Source of the DNA: Chara braunii
Lineage: Eukaryota > Streptophyta > Charophyceae > Charales > Characeae
NCBI GenBank assembly: GCA_003427395.1
Contig: BFEA01000242.1
Location: 1,134,976-1,162,322, forward strand
Length of the DNA: 27,347 nt
Direction of reading: 5' to 3'
The notes under the pieces were generated by a model, which made no database searches, had not been told where the DNA came from, and saw only the letters and a list, made by a program, of their open reading frames with translations. A program made the translations under genes and the position numbers. Of the stretch, positions 19,818-26,866 are shown piece by piece; the stretch's first letter is position 1; every line of letters starts with the position of its first letter.

Positions 19818-19860
<43 letters not shown>
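19818..19860. repeat. (CT)n microsatellite
   Basis: About 21 uninterrupted CT units. Confidence 0.95.
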
Positions 19861-19866
<6 letters not shown>

Positions 19867-19974
19867 GCCCCGCCTCATTCTTGTGGTGGCCCCAGTGGAT
19901 CAATGAGATTACTATCATATCACAAGATTTTCGATGGATCGGACACAAAGACTATAGGAGGGAGGGATATTTTT

Positions 19975-20066
19975 TTCTCGATTTATGCGTGTCATCCTTG
20001 CGCAGGGGCCATGCTAATCTTCTTTCTCTCTGTATCGTTCCAATTTTAACGGATGTCCGGAAGGAC
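19975..20066 (-). pseudogene. U6 snRNA retrocopy with an insertion after ACAGAGA
   Basis: The minus strand reads GTCCTTCCGGACATCCG, then AAAATTGGAACGATACAGAG, a 6-nt insertion (GAGAAA or equivalent), GATTAGCATGGCCCCTGCGC, AAGGATGACACGCATAAATC. The terminal TGGTCC is missing and replaced by a short A-run. The insertion separates the ACAGAGA box from its normal downstream context, so this copy is not functional. GGAGGGATATTTTTT on the left (19961) and GGAGGGAATTTTTTT directly after the U6 5' end (20067) look like a target-site duplication. Confidence 0.8.
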
Positions 20067-20565
20067 GGAGGGAATTTTTTTGCCGATGGTGGCGCCAAAC
20101 TAGATCAGATCATGATGGAGGTAAAGAAAAAATTTGGGGGGATGGCGAGTGGAGAAGCTATCTCTCATCAAAACGTTGAGCCGAGGCCCAAGAGTCACCT
20201 CGATTTCACGTTTTCGTCGTTGATCTACGTCATCTACGGTCCAGAACCAAGAATCTACGCTGCACCACTCAGCAAATGTGCAAAAAACAAATGAGAATGC
20301 ATCTTGCTCTAGGACAAGGAAAGATACAATTTTTGTCTTTCGGCGAGGGCCTTCGTCAGCCTTATTAATTACAAAAAAATAGGGTAAGTAGGGTAGAGTA
20401 ATTTGAAAGATGATGGAAGATTTGAGAGAGAAGAATATAGCGTAGTTTAAGAAAAAAAAAAAAAAAAAAAAGATAGAGCAGTTAATATAGTAAGGAATTA
20501 ATATAGGCTGTGTTTAAATCAAAGTGAAATTTACCAAGTGGATGGAACCATAAGCGAAACTGGCT
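20067..20565. other. Intergenic sequence with poly(A) tract
   Basis: No gene recognised. Segment 20214-20310 is related to 19428-19450 and 19062-19110. An A-run of about 22 lies at about 20451-20471. Confidence 0.45.
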
Positions 20566-20630
20566 TAGGCTTGAATTGTGGGTCCCCGGCCCGACATCAA
20601 TTTTTTTTTCGCAATGAATTGTTGAACTTT

Positions 20631-20671
<41 letters not shown>

Positions 20672-20686
20672 NAAAAAAAAAAAAAA
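20566..20686 (+). repeat. SINE-like 3' end with a long poly(A) tail (one N)
   Basis: CTTGAATTGTGGGTCCCCGG leads through GACATCAAT and TGAATTGTTGAACTTTC into more than 50 A with one N at 20672. The same order of words occurs at 26774-26846 (GTGAATTGTGAGGTCCCCGG, GTCAATTGAATTTTGAAG, then A-run). The shared sequence ending in poly(A) suggests a retroposon family; I do not see pol III boxes. Confidence 0.4.
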
Positions 20687-20737
20687 GAAGATTATTATTA
20701 TTAAAAAAAAAAAAAAGAAGCGTTTGCCCGCCGACCG

Positions 20738-20780
20738 ACGCGAAAGGATGACACGTATAAACCGAGAAAATGGTCCAAAC
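20738..20780 (+). pseudogene. U6 snRNA 3' half, plus strand
   Basis: GCGAAAGGATGACACGTATA continuing AACCGAGAAAATGGTCCAAAC matches the 3' 43 or so nucleotides of U6 with a few changes. It is truncated at the 5' side and has no oligo(A) or oligo(T) after it, so it is a fragment and the only copy in this orientation. Confidence 0.6.
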
Positions 20781-20858
20781 TTGTCAATCGCTGATATGCA
20801 CAAACCGGCGGGGGTTTGTTGTCGCGCGCGCGCCGATCATTTTTTTCGCACGTGCCGC

Positions 20859-21437
20859 TCATTTGGCTTGCACTTTCAGGGAGTGTTGTAAAGCTCCCGC
20901 GCGCGCCCCCGCTTGTAGCGCTGTACAAGCCGCGCCGCGCGGAGACGAGATGTCGGCGATATCCTGTGCAGCGGACATTCTTCCCGCCTCGAGGAGTTGT
21001 TGCTCTTCGATAATTGCGTGGAAGGCACTGATTAGACACCCTTGCCGCGCGGATCTCGCTGGCGTTTTGTCAGTTTCGCAAACGACAAACGTGTCGATCG
21101 GAGGACCGATCAGGGCCCAGCCCTTGTCCCGCGTCGATGCTGTAGCCGCCGCCGCCGCTGCCGCGGCCGCTGCTGCTGCTGCGCCTGCTTCTTCTTCGCG
21201 TATTAGTACCGGGGGTAACTCGAAAAGCGGGAGCGGGAGGAGGGGATCGGTGATACTCTCGGGATTGGGAACCTCAGCGACGAGGTCAACGTGGTCGACG
21301 TGTCTGTCGTCCTGCTCATCTTCGCTCGTTGGATTTTCGTTGTCGTCATCGTCGTCGTTGTCGTCGCGGGGGCTGGGAAGGTATAACCAAACTTGCGCCG
21401 GTGAGGGTCGCAGGATAAGCTTTTTATTTTATGTTTA
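20859..21437 (-). CDS. Candidate host exon: acidic, Ala-rich, then a mixed domain
   Basis: On the minus strand one frame is open from about 21437 to TGA at 20859-20861, about 190 codons, with no ATG near its start, so it would be a 3'-terminal exon. An acceptor-like ATACCTTCCCAG precedes CCCCCGCGACGAC at about 21378. The product has an acidic stretch (DDNDDDDDNENP, SEDEQDD), a run of about 12 Ala, then KGWALIGPPIDTFVVCETDK, FHAIIEEQQLLEAGRMSAAQ and QHSLKVQAK. Charge and hydrophobic residues are mixed as in a real protein, and third positions are strongly G/C. The overlapping plus-strand frame (20770-21438, 222 codons) gives Ser/Cys-rich sequence and looks like the shadow. No family is recognised. 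Confidence 0.45.
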
Positions 21438-21518
21438 GATAAGGAAATTTGTGTTTCCGTTCGTTTGTTTTGTATCCACCATTATCATTTTGGTCTGATA
21501 GCGGTCGGTTGGTTGGTG

Positions 21519-21524
<6 letters not shown>

Positions 21525-21563
<39 letters not shown>
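21525..21563. repeat. (GT)n microsatellite
   Basis: About 19 GT units with one GTGC interruption, just before a splice-acceptor-like TGTGTTTCGCAG. Confidence 0.95.
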
Positions 21564-21566
<3 letters not shown>

Positions 21567-21585
21567 GGGTGGTTGTGTTTCGCAG

Positions 21586-21722
21586 GCGCTTCAGGCGATT
21601 GCACGTGAGGGGAGCCGCGGCGGGCAGTCCGCAAAGCGATATGGCGACGGCTACCGTTGACGGCAACACTTTAGATGTGGCCATCAAGGCGGCGACTGGA
21701 CGTCCCGATCTGGTCGGCGATT
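21586..21722 (+). CDS. Candidate coding exon beginning MATATVDGNTLDV
   Basis: It is bounded by an acceptor-like TTGTGTTTCGCAG and a consensus donor GCGATT|GTAAGT. From ATG 21640 the frame reads MATATVDGNTLDVAIKAATG then RPDLVGD. The intron to the right would contain the long CT microsatellite. If the next acceptor is after ACACACACAGAG at about 22337, the frame continues as SSVVHGNPCSVGFSKAAQRI, then REIASV and TGA at 22414-22416. G/C-rich third positions support coding. It could be the first coding exon of a gene divergent from the minus-strand ORF at 20859-21437. No family is recognised and the exon is short. Confidence 0.35.
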
Positions 21723-21748
21723 GTAAGTGGTTATCATATCATCATCAA

Positions 21749-21750
<2 letters not shown>

Positions 21751-21815
<65 letters not shown>
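21751..21815. repeat. (CT)n microsatellite, about 32 units
   Basis: Uninterrupted CT alternation that directly follows the candidate exon's intron donor region. Confidence 0.95.
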
Positions 21816-21818
<3 letters not shown>

Positions 21819-21856
21819 CCCCTTCTCTGCACAGCCGTTGATAAAAGAAGACTACG

Positions 21857-22047
21857 GCCACACCTTGTTTTTTTAGCATGGCTTTTTTTTCTTTTCCTTT
21901 CTTTTTTAATGTGGGAGTGCGCTCTAACGTTCTCCGCTTTTTATACTTCTTACCTCATTCCTCCCCTTGACTCCTTTCATGTCTTCAACTGCTATCCTCC
22001 TTTTTCTTTTTGCGCCTTTAAACGTCCTCATATGCCCTCCTACCCCG

Positions 22048-22090
<43 letters not shown>

Positions 22091-22252
22091 CTCCTAGCTT
22101 CCTCTGCCACAAGCTTGGTTTTTCAGTATGGCTTTTTTCTTTCTTTCTTTTATGTGGAAGTGCGATCGAACGATCTCCCCTCTTTACCCTCTTACCTCAT
22201 TTCTCCCGTCAGCTCCTTTCATGTGTTGAACTGTCATTTAAACGTCCTCATG

Positions 22253-22297
<45 letters not shown>
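21857..22297. repeat. Tandem duplication of a unit ending in (CT)n
   Basis: Unit 1 (about 21857-22086) and unit 2 (about 22105-22297) share, in order, a GCCACA.CTTG.TTTTT start, CATGGCTTTTTTCTTT-like sequence, ATGTGG.AGTGCG, CTTACCTCATT.CTCC, CTCCTTTCATGT.TT, TAAACGTCCTCAT and a terminal CT tract. They are diverged. Unit 2 runs on into (CA)n. Confidence 0.7.

Positions 22298-22334
<37 letters not shown>
22298..22334. repeat. (CA)n microsatellite
   Basis: About 18 CA units directly after a CT tract, followed by GAGCTTCCG. Confidence 0.95.
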
Positions 22335-22336
<2 letters not shown>

Positions 22337-22629
22337 CTTCCGTTGTTCACGGCAATCCTTGCAGCGTTGGTTTTTCCAAGGCCGCGCAACGGATCCGCGA
22401 GATCGCGAGTGTTTGATTATAAGAAGCAGCCCTACAGCTTTTTTTTTTAATTTTTTTTTCGTTCGATGGTAATCAGTGATTGAGTGAACAATGCCATTTC
22501 CCCCCCTCTCGTCTACGTTCTCGGTTCTCCTCCCGCCTCTTCTCTGCTATTTTTTTTGGTCACGGCTCTGGCCAGCCGAAAGAAGTCTTGTATCTTCTCG
22601 CATCTCCTGTGCTTGTGCGCGCGCGCCCG

Positions 22630-22724
22630 TTTGTGTGTGTGTGTGTGTGTGTTCTCTGTGTGCGTGTGCGTGTGCGTGTTCTGTGTGTGTGTGTGTGTGT
22701 GTGTTCTCTGTGTGCGTGTGTGTG

Positions 22725-22783
<59 letters not shown>

Positions 22784-22845
22784 GCTGTGCGTGTGTGGGT
22801 GTGGGTGCGTGTGTGTGTGTGATGTGTGTGTGTTTACTTGGCTTG
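22630..22845. repeat. Long interrupted (GT)n tract
   Basis: Over 200 bp of GT alternation with regular GTTCTCTGTGTGCG and GTTCTGTGTG interruptions, so the tract carries its own higher-order duplication. Long Cys/Val or His/Thr ORFs through it are artefacts of the repeat. Confidence 0.95.
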
Positions 22846-23411
22846 TCTGATCTCCTATCGGTCGTTTCTCTGAGATCACTCTTCCTCTGTGGTCGCACTT
22901 ACACGTTCTCCTTCCCCCCTCTTTTCCTCCCATTTGCTGACACGATCTCCCCTTCCTCCTCCCCCTCTTCCTCCTCTCTTCTTGTTCCTGCTAATTGTTT
23001 GTCCTCAGTGGTATGTTTGTTCCGTATAACTTTAAAGCATGAGCCTCGTTGCACAAGGTAGTTAGCCGGTAGATGCGGAAAATGGTAAGTGTATCGTACG
23101 CTAGAAAGTGGAAAGATACATGCAGACTTCAGCCTTGTTTTTTGTCGTTTCGAGGTTTAGCCAGCCGAGGAACGAGGTTTCCTGTCGCTCGCTTCTCCCC
23201 TCTGCTCCTTTGCTCTTCGCTATCTCTTGGCGTCGGATTGCTTCGGTGGATGCGGGAGTGCGGTTGCCCCTTGATAAGTCCTGGTGCGCAGCCAGGCGAA
23301 ACGCGTCGGGGAATGTTCGCGTTGAGCAGACAGTCCGTGTAGGTGCGTCATTGACATCATCGAGACATGGACGCATAGCGATTGGCCTCGCTGTTTCAGT
23401 TTTTTTCAGAT
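22846..23411. other. Mixed sequence, no gene firmly recognised
   Basis: Splice-like signals are present (GTTTGTCCTCAG at about 23009, AAAATG|GTAAGTG at about 23084), but all three frames between them hit stops. A moderately protein-like plus frame (about 23108-23400: RFSQPRNEVSCR, DAGVRLPLDKSW) has no recognisable motif. Confidence 0.35.
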
Positions 23412-23413
23412 CT

Positions 23414-23497
<84 letters not shown>

Positions 23498-23587
23498 CCA
23501 TTTCTCGATCTATGCGTGTCATCCTTGCGCAGGGGCCATGATAATCTTCTCTGTATCGTTCCAATTTTAACGGATGTCCCGAAGGAC
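23412..23587 (-). pseudogene. Full-length U6 snRNA retrocopy with long poly(A)
   Basis: U6 occupies 23490-23587 on the minus strand: GTCCTTCGGGACATCCG, then AAATTGGAACGATACAGAGA, AGATTATCATGGCCCCTGCG, CAAGGATGACACGCATAGAT, CGAGAAATGGTCCAAATT. It is nearly canonical; the AGATTATCATGG stretch has T where AGATTAGCATGG is usual. The 3' end is followed by about 70 A on that strand instead of the T-run of a pol III gene, and no TATA box or plant-type upstream element is visible upstream. A retrocopy is the best call. Confidence 0.8.
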
Positions 23588-23796
23588 CTTCTTCTTCCTG
23601 TTTTCCCCCAACTGCTGTTCCGTTTGGTCGATCTGCACCGGTCGTTAGTCTTCTGGTTGTAATCGACCGGTCTTCGGCTGTAGGCGACTGGTCGCCACGA
23701 CCATTGTCCGTCTGCTCAGGACTGATACACATGTTTAGCGGACTCGTCCCGCCCGATCTCGATCCTTTAGTTCTTTTTTTTTTTTTATAAATAATT
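23588..23796. other. Sequence between two U6 copies
   Basis: No gene recognised. ACCGGTCGTTAGTC and ATCGACCGGTCTTCGGC phrases partly repeat. It would be the upstream region of the U6 copy at 23490-23587 but has no U6 promoter elements that I can see. Confidence 0.45.
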
Positions 23797-23896
23797 AATT
23801 TGGAACATTTCTCGATTTATTCTTGTCATCCTTGCGCGCAGGGGCCATTTGCCCCTTCTCTGCATCGTTCCAATTTTAACGGATGTCCCGAACGAC
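23797..23896 (-). pseudogene. Degenerate U6 snRNA retrocopy
   Basis: The minus strand reads GTCGTTCGGGACATCCG, AAAATTGGAACGATGCAGAG, then an altered AAGGGGCAAATGG where GATTAGCATGG is expected, CCCCTGCGCGCAAGGATGAC, AATCGAGAAATGTTCCAAATT. It is followed by an A/T stretch and about 14 A. The ACAGAGA box is changed to GCAGAGA and the internal stem region is altered, so it is non-functional. Confidence 0.75.
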
Positions 23897-24380
23897 GATC
23901 GTTAAGCGCGTGAGCTGCCTCTTCCGGAATAAAGGAAAATTTTCCTGAACTCCATGGACGTAATTGCGGTTAGGTTCGTGCAGGTCTGGCCGTAATTGCG
24001 ATCGCGACCGCAATTAAATGGGCGATCGCGTTTCGAAACACAGACCGCGATCTCGTGAGTATATGCCCTAATAAGACGAATTCGTCCTATCCCGACCGCG
24101 ATCGCGTTTAGAAAAATGGGCCGAATTCCATGGAGATTGGAGGGAGAAAAAGCCCATCAATACCTTTCTTTTTTTTCTTTTTTTTTTCTTTTTTTTTTTC
24201 TTTTTTTTTTCCCATCAAGACCTTTCTCGGCCATTTGTTTGGCTAAGATCAAGTGCATTATCTGTTCTGATCCGTGGTCCATTGGGCCACATTAAAAAAA
24301 AAAAAAAAAAGGCCCATCAACCAACAAAATGGCCTAGCACAGAGTTGGTACACCCATGAACTGCTGAAACACAGACCTTA
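23897..24380. other. Intergenic: GCGATCGCG-rich block and T-rich tract
   Basis: GCGATCGCG occurs at about 24023 and 24107, and GCGATCGCGACCGC at about 23998. TAATTGCGGT/ACCGCAATTA forms an inverted pair around 23961-24013. T-runs broken by C lie at 24168-24211 and an A-run at about 24293-24310. No gene recognised. Confidence 0.45.
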
Positions 24381-24778
24381 AGATATCATTGTCGACCTGA
24401 CCGACCCCAGATATCATTGTAATCGAGCACAGTTCAGTTGGTTCCATCTGGGTTCGAACCCACCCAGATGGGACCAGACCCATAAGATCAACTAATTTTA
24501 TGGGTCTGGTTCCATCTGATTTCGAACCCAGATGGAACCGGAACCAGACCCATAAGATCAACTAATTTTATGGATCTTAATATGGGTCTGGTTCCATCTG
24601 GGTTCGAACCCAGATGGAACCGGAACCAGACCCATAAGAACAACTAATTTTATGGGTCTGGTTCCATCTGGGTTCGAACCCAGATGGAACCAGACCCCCA
24701 GATGGAACCAGACCCATAAAGTCAACTACAGTAATTGTGAATAACCTGGGGTCGGCCAGGTCGACAATGATGTATCTC
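24381..24778. mobile_element. Foldback element of palindromic units centred on GGTTCGAACCC
   Basis: An outer inverted repeat of about 36 bp (24382-24418, containing ATTGTCGACCTGACCGACCC, against 24736-24777, containing GGGTCGGCCAGGTCGACAAT) encloses about four units of 70-80 bp. Each unit holds the palindrome CATCTGGGTTCGAACCCAGATG or a variant (centres at about 24455, 24525, 24606, 24676), flanked by ATGGGTCTGGTTC / GAACCAGACCCAT and joined by AAGATCAACTAATTTT. Almost the whole 400 bp can fold on itself. No protein is encoded. A poly(A) tract follows at 24779. Confidence 0.75.
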
Positions 24779-24783
24779 AAAAA

Positions 24784-24815
<32 letters not shown>

Positions 24816-24883
24816 CAACGGACCAAATTTTCTGACAGACTGAACCGGGATGGCTAGACGGCCACTCGTGATCTGTACCGGGA

Positions 24884-25126
24884 CGTCAAAGCGACCACGT
24901 GAACCCTGAAGAGGCTCTGCAGTGGGATTATAAAACGACGTCAGGGCGTCAAAGCGTCCACATGCACCCTGAAGAGGCTCTGAAGAGGATCTGTATCCGG
25001 ACGTCAATGCGTCCACATGCACCCGGAAGAGGCTCTGCAGTGGGATTATAAAACGACGTCAAAGCGTCTACATGAATTCTGCAGCGGAATTCCGACGTCA
25101 AAAGCGTCCAGATGCATTCCGAGCAG
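24884..25126. repeat. Minisatellite with GACGTC at unit starts
   Basis: Five diverged units of about 40-62 bp, each beginning GACGTCAAAGCGTCCACATG or similar and mostly continuing CCTGAAGAGGCTCTGCAGTG, GGATTATAAAAC. Unit starts are near 24884, 24939, 25000, 25057 and 25098. Confidence 0.75.
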
Positions 25127-25306
25127 TCTATCAGATTCATGCAGGTGAGGTCGGCTTTCAGCAGAAGAGGTAAATCGTGGGGGACAAACAAAATAATAAA
25201 ATAAAAAATCATGGGGGACGAGGATGTGTGCACCGGACGGTAGACGTCCAGGTACACTCTCTGACAGGGGTGTGTGCGTGTATATCTGCATACATGCCCA
25301 TCCTAA

Positions 25307-25813
25307 GGGCCTCGTTCCACTACTCGCCATCCGCCACACATGGCGGACGCGACTTGGTTCCACTGCATCGCCAATAGCCAGGAAATGGAGGCTGTCAGAA
25401 TTTGGGTGTGAAATCACTTGGCGATGTGCCGCCAAGGCTTTCCATTTCCCCTGCCTGCAACGGCCCTTCGTGGAGGCTCCACTCCTCACCCCTCTGCAAA
25501 ATGCTTCGTGTGGCCATTGCCCCTGACACAGCCATCCTGACAATCGACCTGCGTTGTCCCCTAGTGTTGGCAAGTTTTAGATGCACCTGGAGTGATTTCC
25601 AGTCCGAGTACATGGTGAAGAGAAGGCGGCCACCATTCCATTAGCTCGCCATCCGCCACAGTCCGGGGAGCAGGCCGGGACAGCAACCACAGCGCATGTG
25701 GCGGTGGCGATGTAGTGGAACCAATACCCTTTTTCCGCCAGAAAAGTGCAGTTTTCGGACTCGCCAAGTCTCACCACTGTTTGTGGAGGATGGCGAGTAG
25801 TGGAACGAGGCCC
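25307..25813. mobile_element. 507-bp MITE, PIF/Harbinger-like (copy 1)
   Basis: The terminal inverted repeats GGGCCTCGTTCCACTACTCG...CGAGTAGTGGAACGAGGCCC are flanked on both sides by TAA (25304-25306 and 25814-25816), a 3-bp target duplication of the type used by PIF/Harbinger transposases. A second, internal inverted pair (GGTTCCACTGCATCGCCA at about 25353 and TGGCGATGTAGTGGAACC at about 25707) lies inside. There is no transposase; ORFs across it are chance. Confidence 0.85.
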
Positions 25814-25879
25814 TAACCCTTTTGGGATGTACGGAGAGAGTGTGTGGGTGTGTTGTGTGTGGTGTGGTGTCAAGCCTGA

Positions 25880-26387
25880 GGGCCTCGTTCCACTACTCGC
25901 CATCCGCCACAAACAGTGGCCAGGCTTGGCGAGGCCGAAAAGTGCATTCTTCTGGCGGAAAATGGCTCTTGGTTCCATTACATAGCCGCCACCACGTGCG
26001 CTGTGGTTGCTGTCCCCGCCTGCTCCTCGGACTGTGACGGATGGCTGGCTAATGGAACGGTGGCGGCCTTCTCTTCACCATGTACTCAGACTGGAAATCC
26101 CTCCAGGTGCGAGGGAAACTTGCCAACACTAGGGGACAACGCAGGTCGACTGTCAGGACCACTGTGTCAGGGGCAATGGCCACACGAAGCATTTCGCGGA
26201 GGGGTGAGGAGTAGCGCCCTCCACGAAGGGCCGTTGCAGGCAGGGGAAATGGAAAGCCTTGGCGACACATTGCCAAGTGATTTCAGACCCAAATTCTGAC
26301 AGCGTCCATTTCATGGCTGTTAGCGATGCAGTGGAACGAAGTCGCATCCGCCATGCGTGGCCGATGGCAAGTAGTGGAACGAGGCCC
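25880..26387. mobile_element. 508-bp MITE, same family, inverted orientation (copy 2)
   Basis: It has the same terminal repeats and is collinear with the reverse complement of copy 1 along its length, by eye about nine tenths identical. It is flanked by TGA on both sides (25877-25879 and 26388-26390), an independent 3-bp target duplication. It is separated from copy 1 by about 60 bp rich in GTGTGTGG. Confidence 0.85.
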
Positions 26388-26390
26388 TGA

Positions 26391-26760
26391 GAGTGGGATA
26401 AGGGGACATTTTTACGATGCTGTGTAGTGAGATAGATGGCGGCATCTAAAATGTGTCCCGATCTCAACCCTCCCTGCATATGTTGGGCCTCGCCCCACCA
26501 CACACCAAAAGATGAAACGAATCCGGAAAAAAACTTGTAACACCTGGCGAGCTGGCTGCCATCAGCTGCCGTGATATAGGTCCCCCCAAAGACCATCTCC
26601 AACCTGCACAACCTTTTAAATAAAAAAAAATCCCGTTTAAGCTCCGGCTCTTCAGTGTTTCAGACAGTGAGAGATGAGGGGACCACTCAGCTCTTAGGGT
26701 CTATGGTAGTAGATTTGGTTGGTAGTGGATAGGCTGTCTGGCTTTATTTCTTATTTTGCT
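26391..26760. other. Intergenic sequence, no gene recognised
   Basis: No RNA gene or protein motif seen; a short A-run lies at about 26620. Confidence 0.4.
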
Positions 26761-26773
26761 AGTTTAGACGAAA

Positions 26774-26866
26774 CCGGGGTGAATTGTGAGGTCCCCGGCC
26801 TCGTCAATTGAATTTTGAAGTATATGAGTTCCTTCGGAAAAAAAAAAAAAAAGAAAAAAAAAAAAA
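26774..26866 (+). repeat. SINE-like 3' end with poly(A), related to 20566-20630
   Basis: GTGAATTGTGAGGTCCCCGG, then CTCGTCAATTGAATTTTGAA, a short spacer and A-runs. It matches the order of words before the poly(A) at 20631. Confidence 0.4.

Noticed and set aside
20770-21438. 222-codon plus-strand ORF with an Ala run
   Set aside because: The minus-strand frame over the same DNA has better residue mixing and codon pattern; the plus frame is Ser/Cys-rich and looks like its shadow.
22480-23061. Long Cys/Val-rich plus ORFs and His/Thr-rich minus ORFs across the GT tract
   Set aside because: They are translations of a GT microsatellite in several frames and have no protein character outside it.
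23490-23587. Functional U6 snRNA gene
   Set aside because: Its RNA 3' end runs into A and not into a T terminator, no TATA or upstream element is visible, and the AGATTATCATGG stretch has a base change.
24446-24690. GGTTCGAACCC as a tRNA T-arm
   Set aside because: No acceptor or anticodon arms surround it and it recurs as a palindrome every 70-80 bp, so it is not a tRNA gene.
25046-26611. Several ORFs of 100-175 codons on both strands
   Set aside because: They follow the two inverted MITE copies and the minisatellite, and similar peptides appear from both copies, as repeats would give. No known domain.
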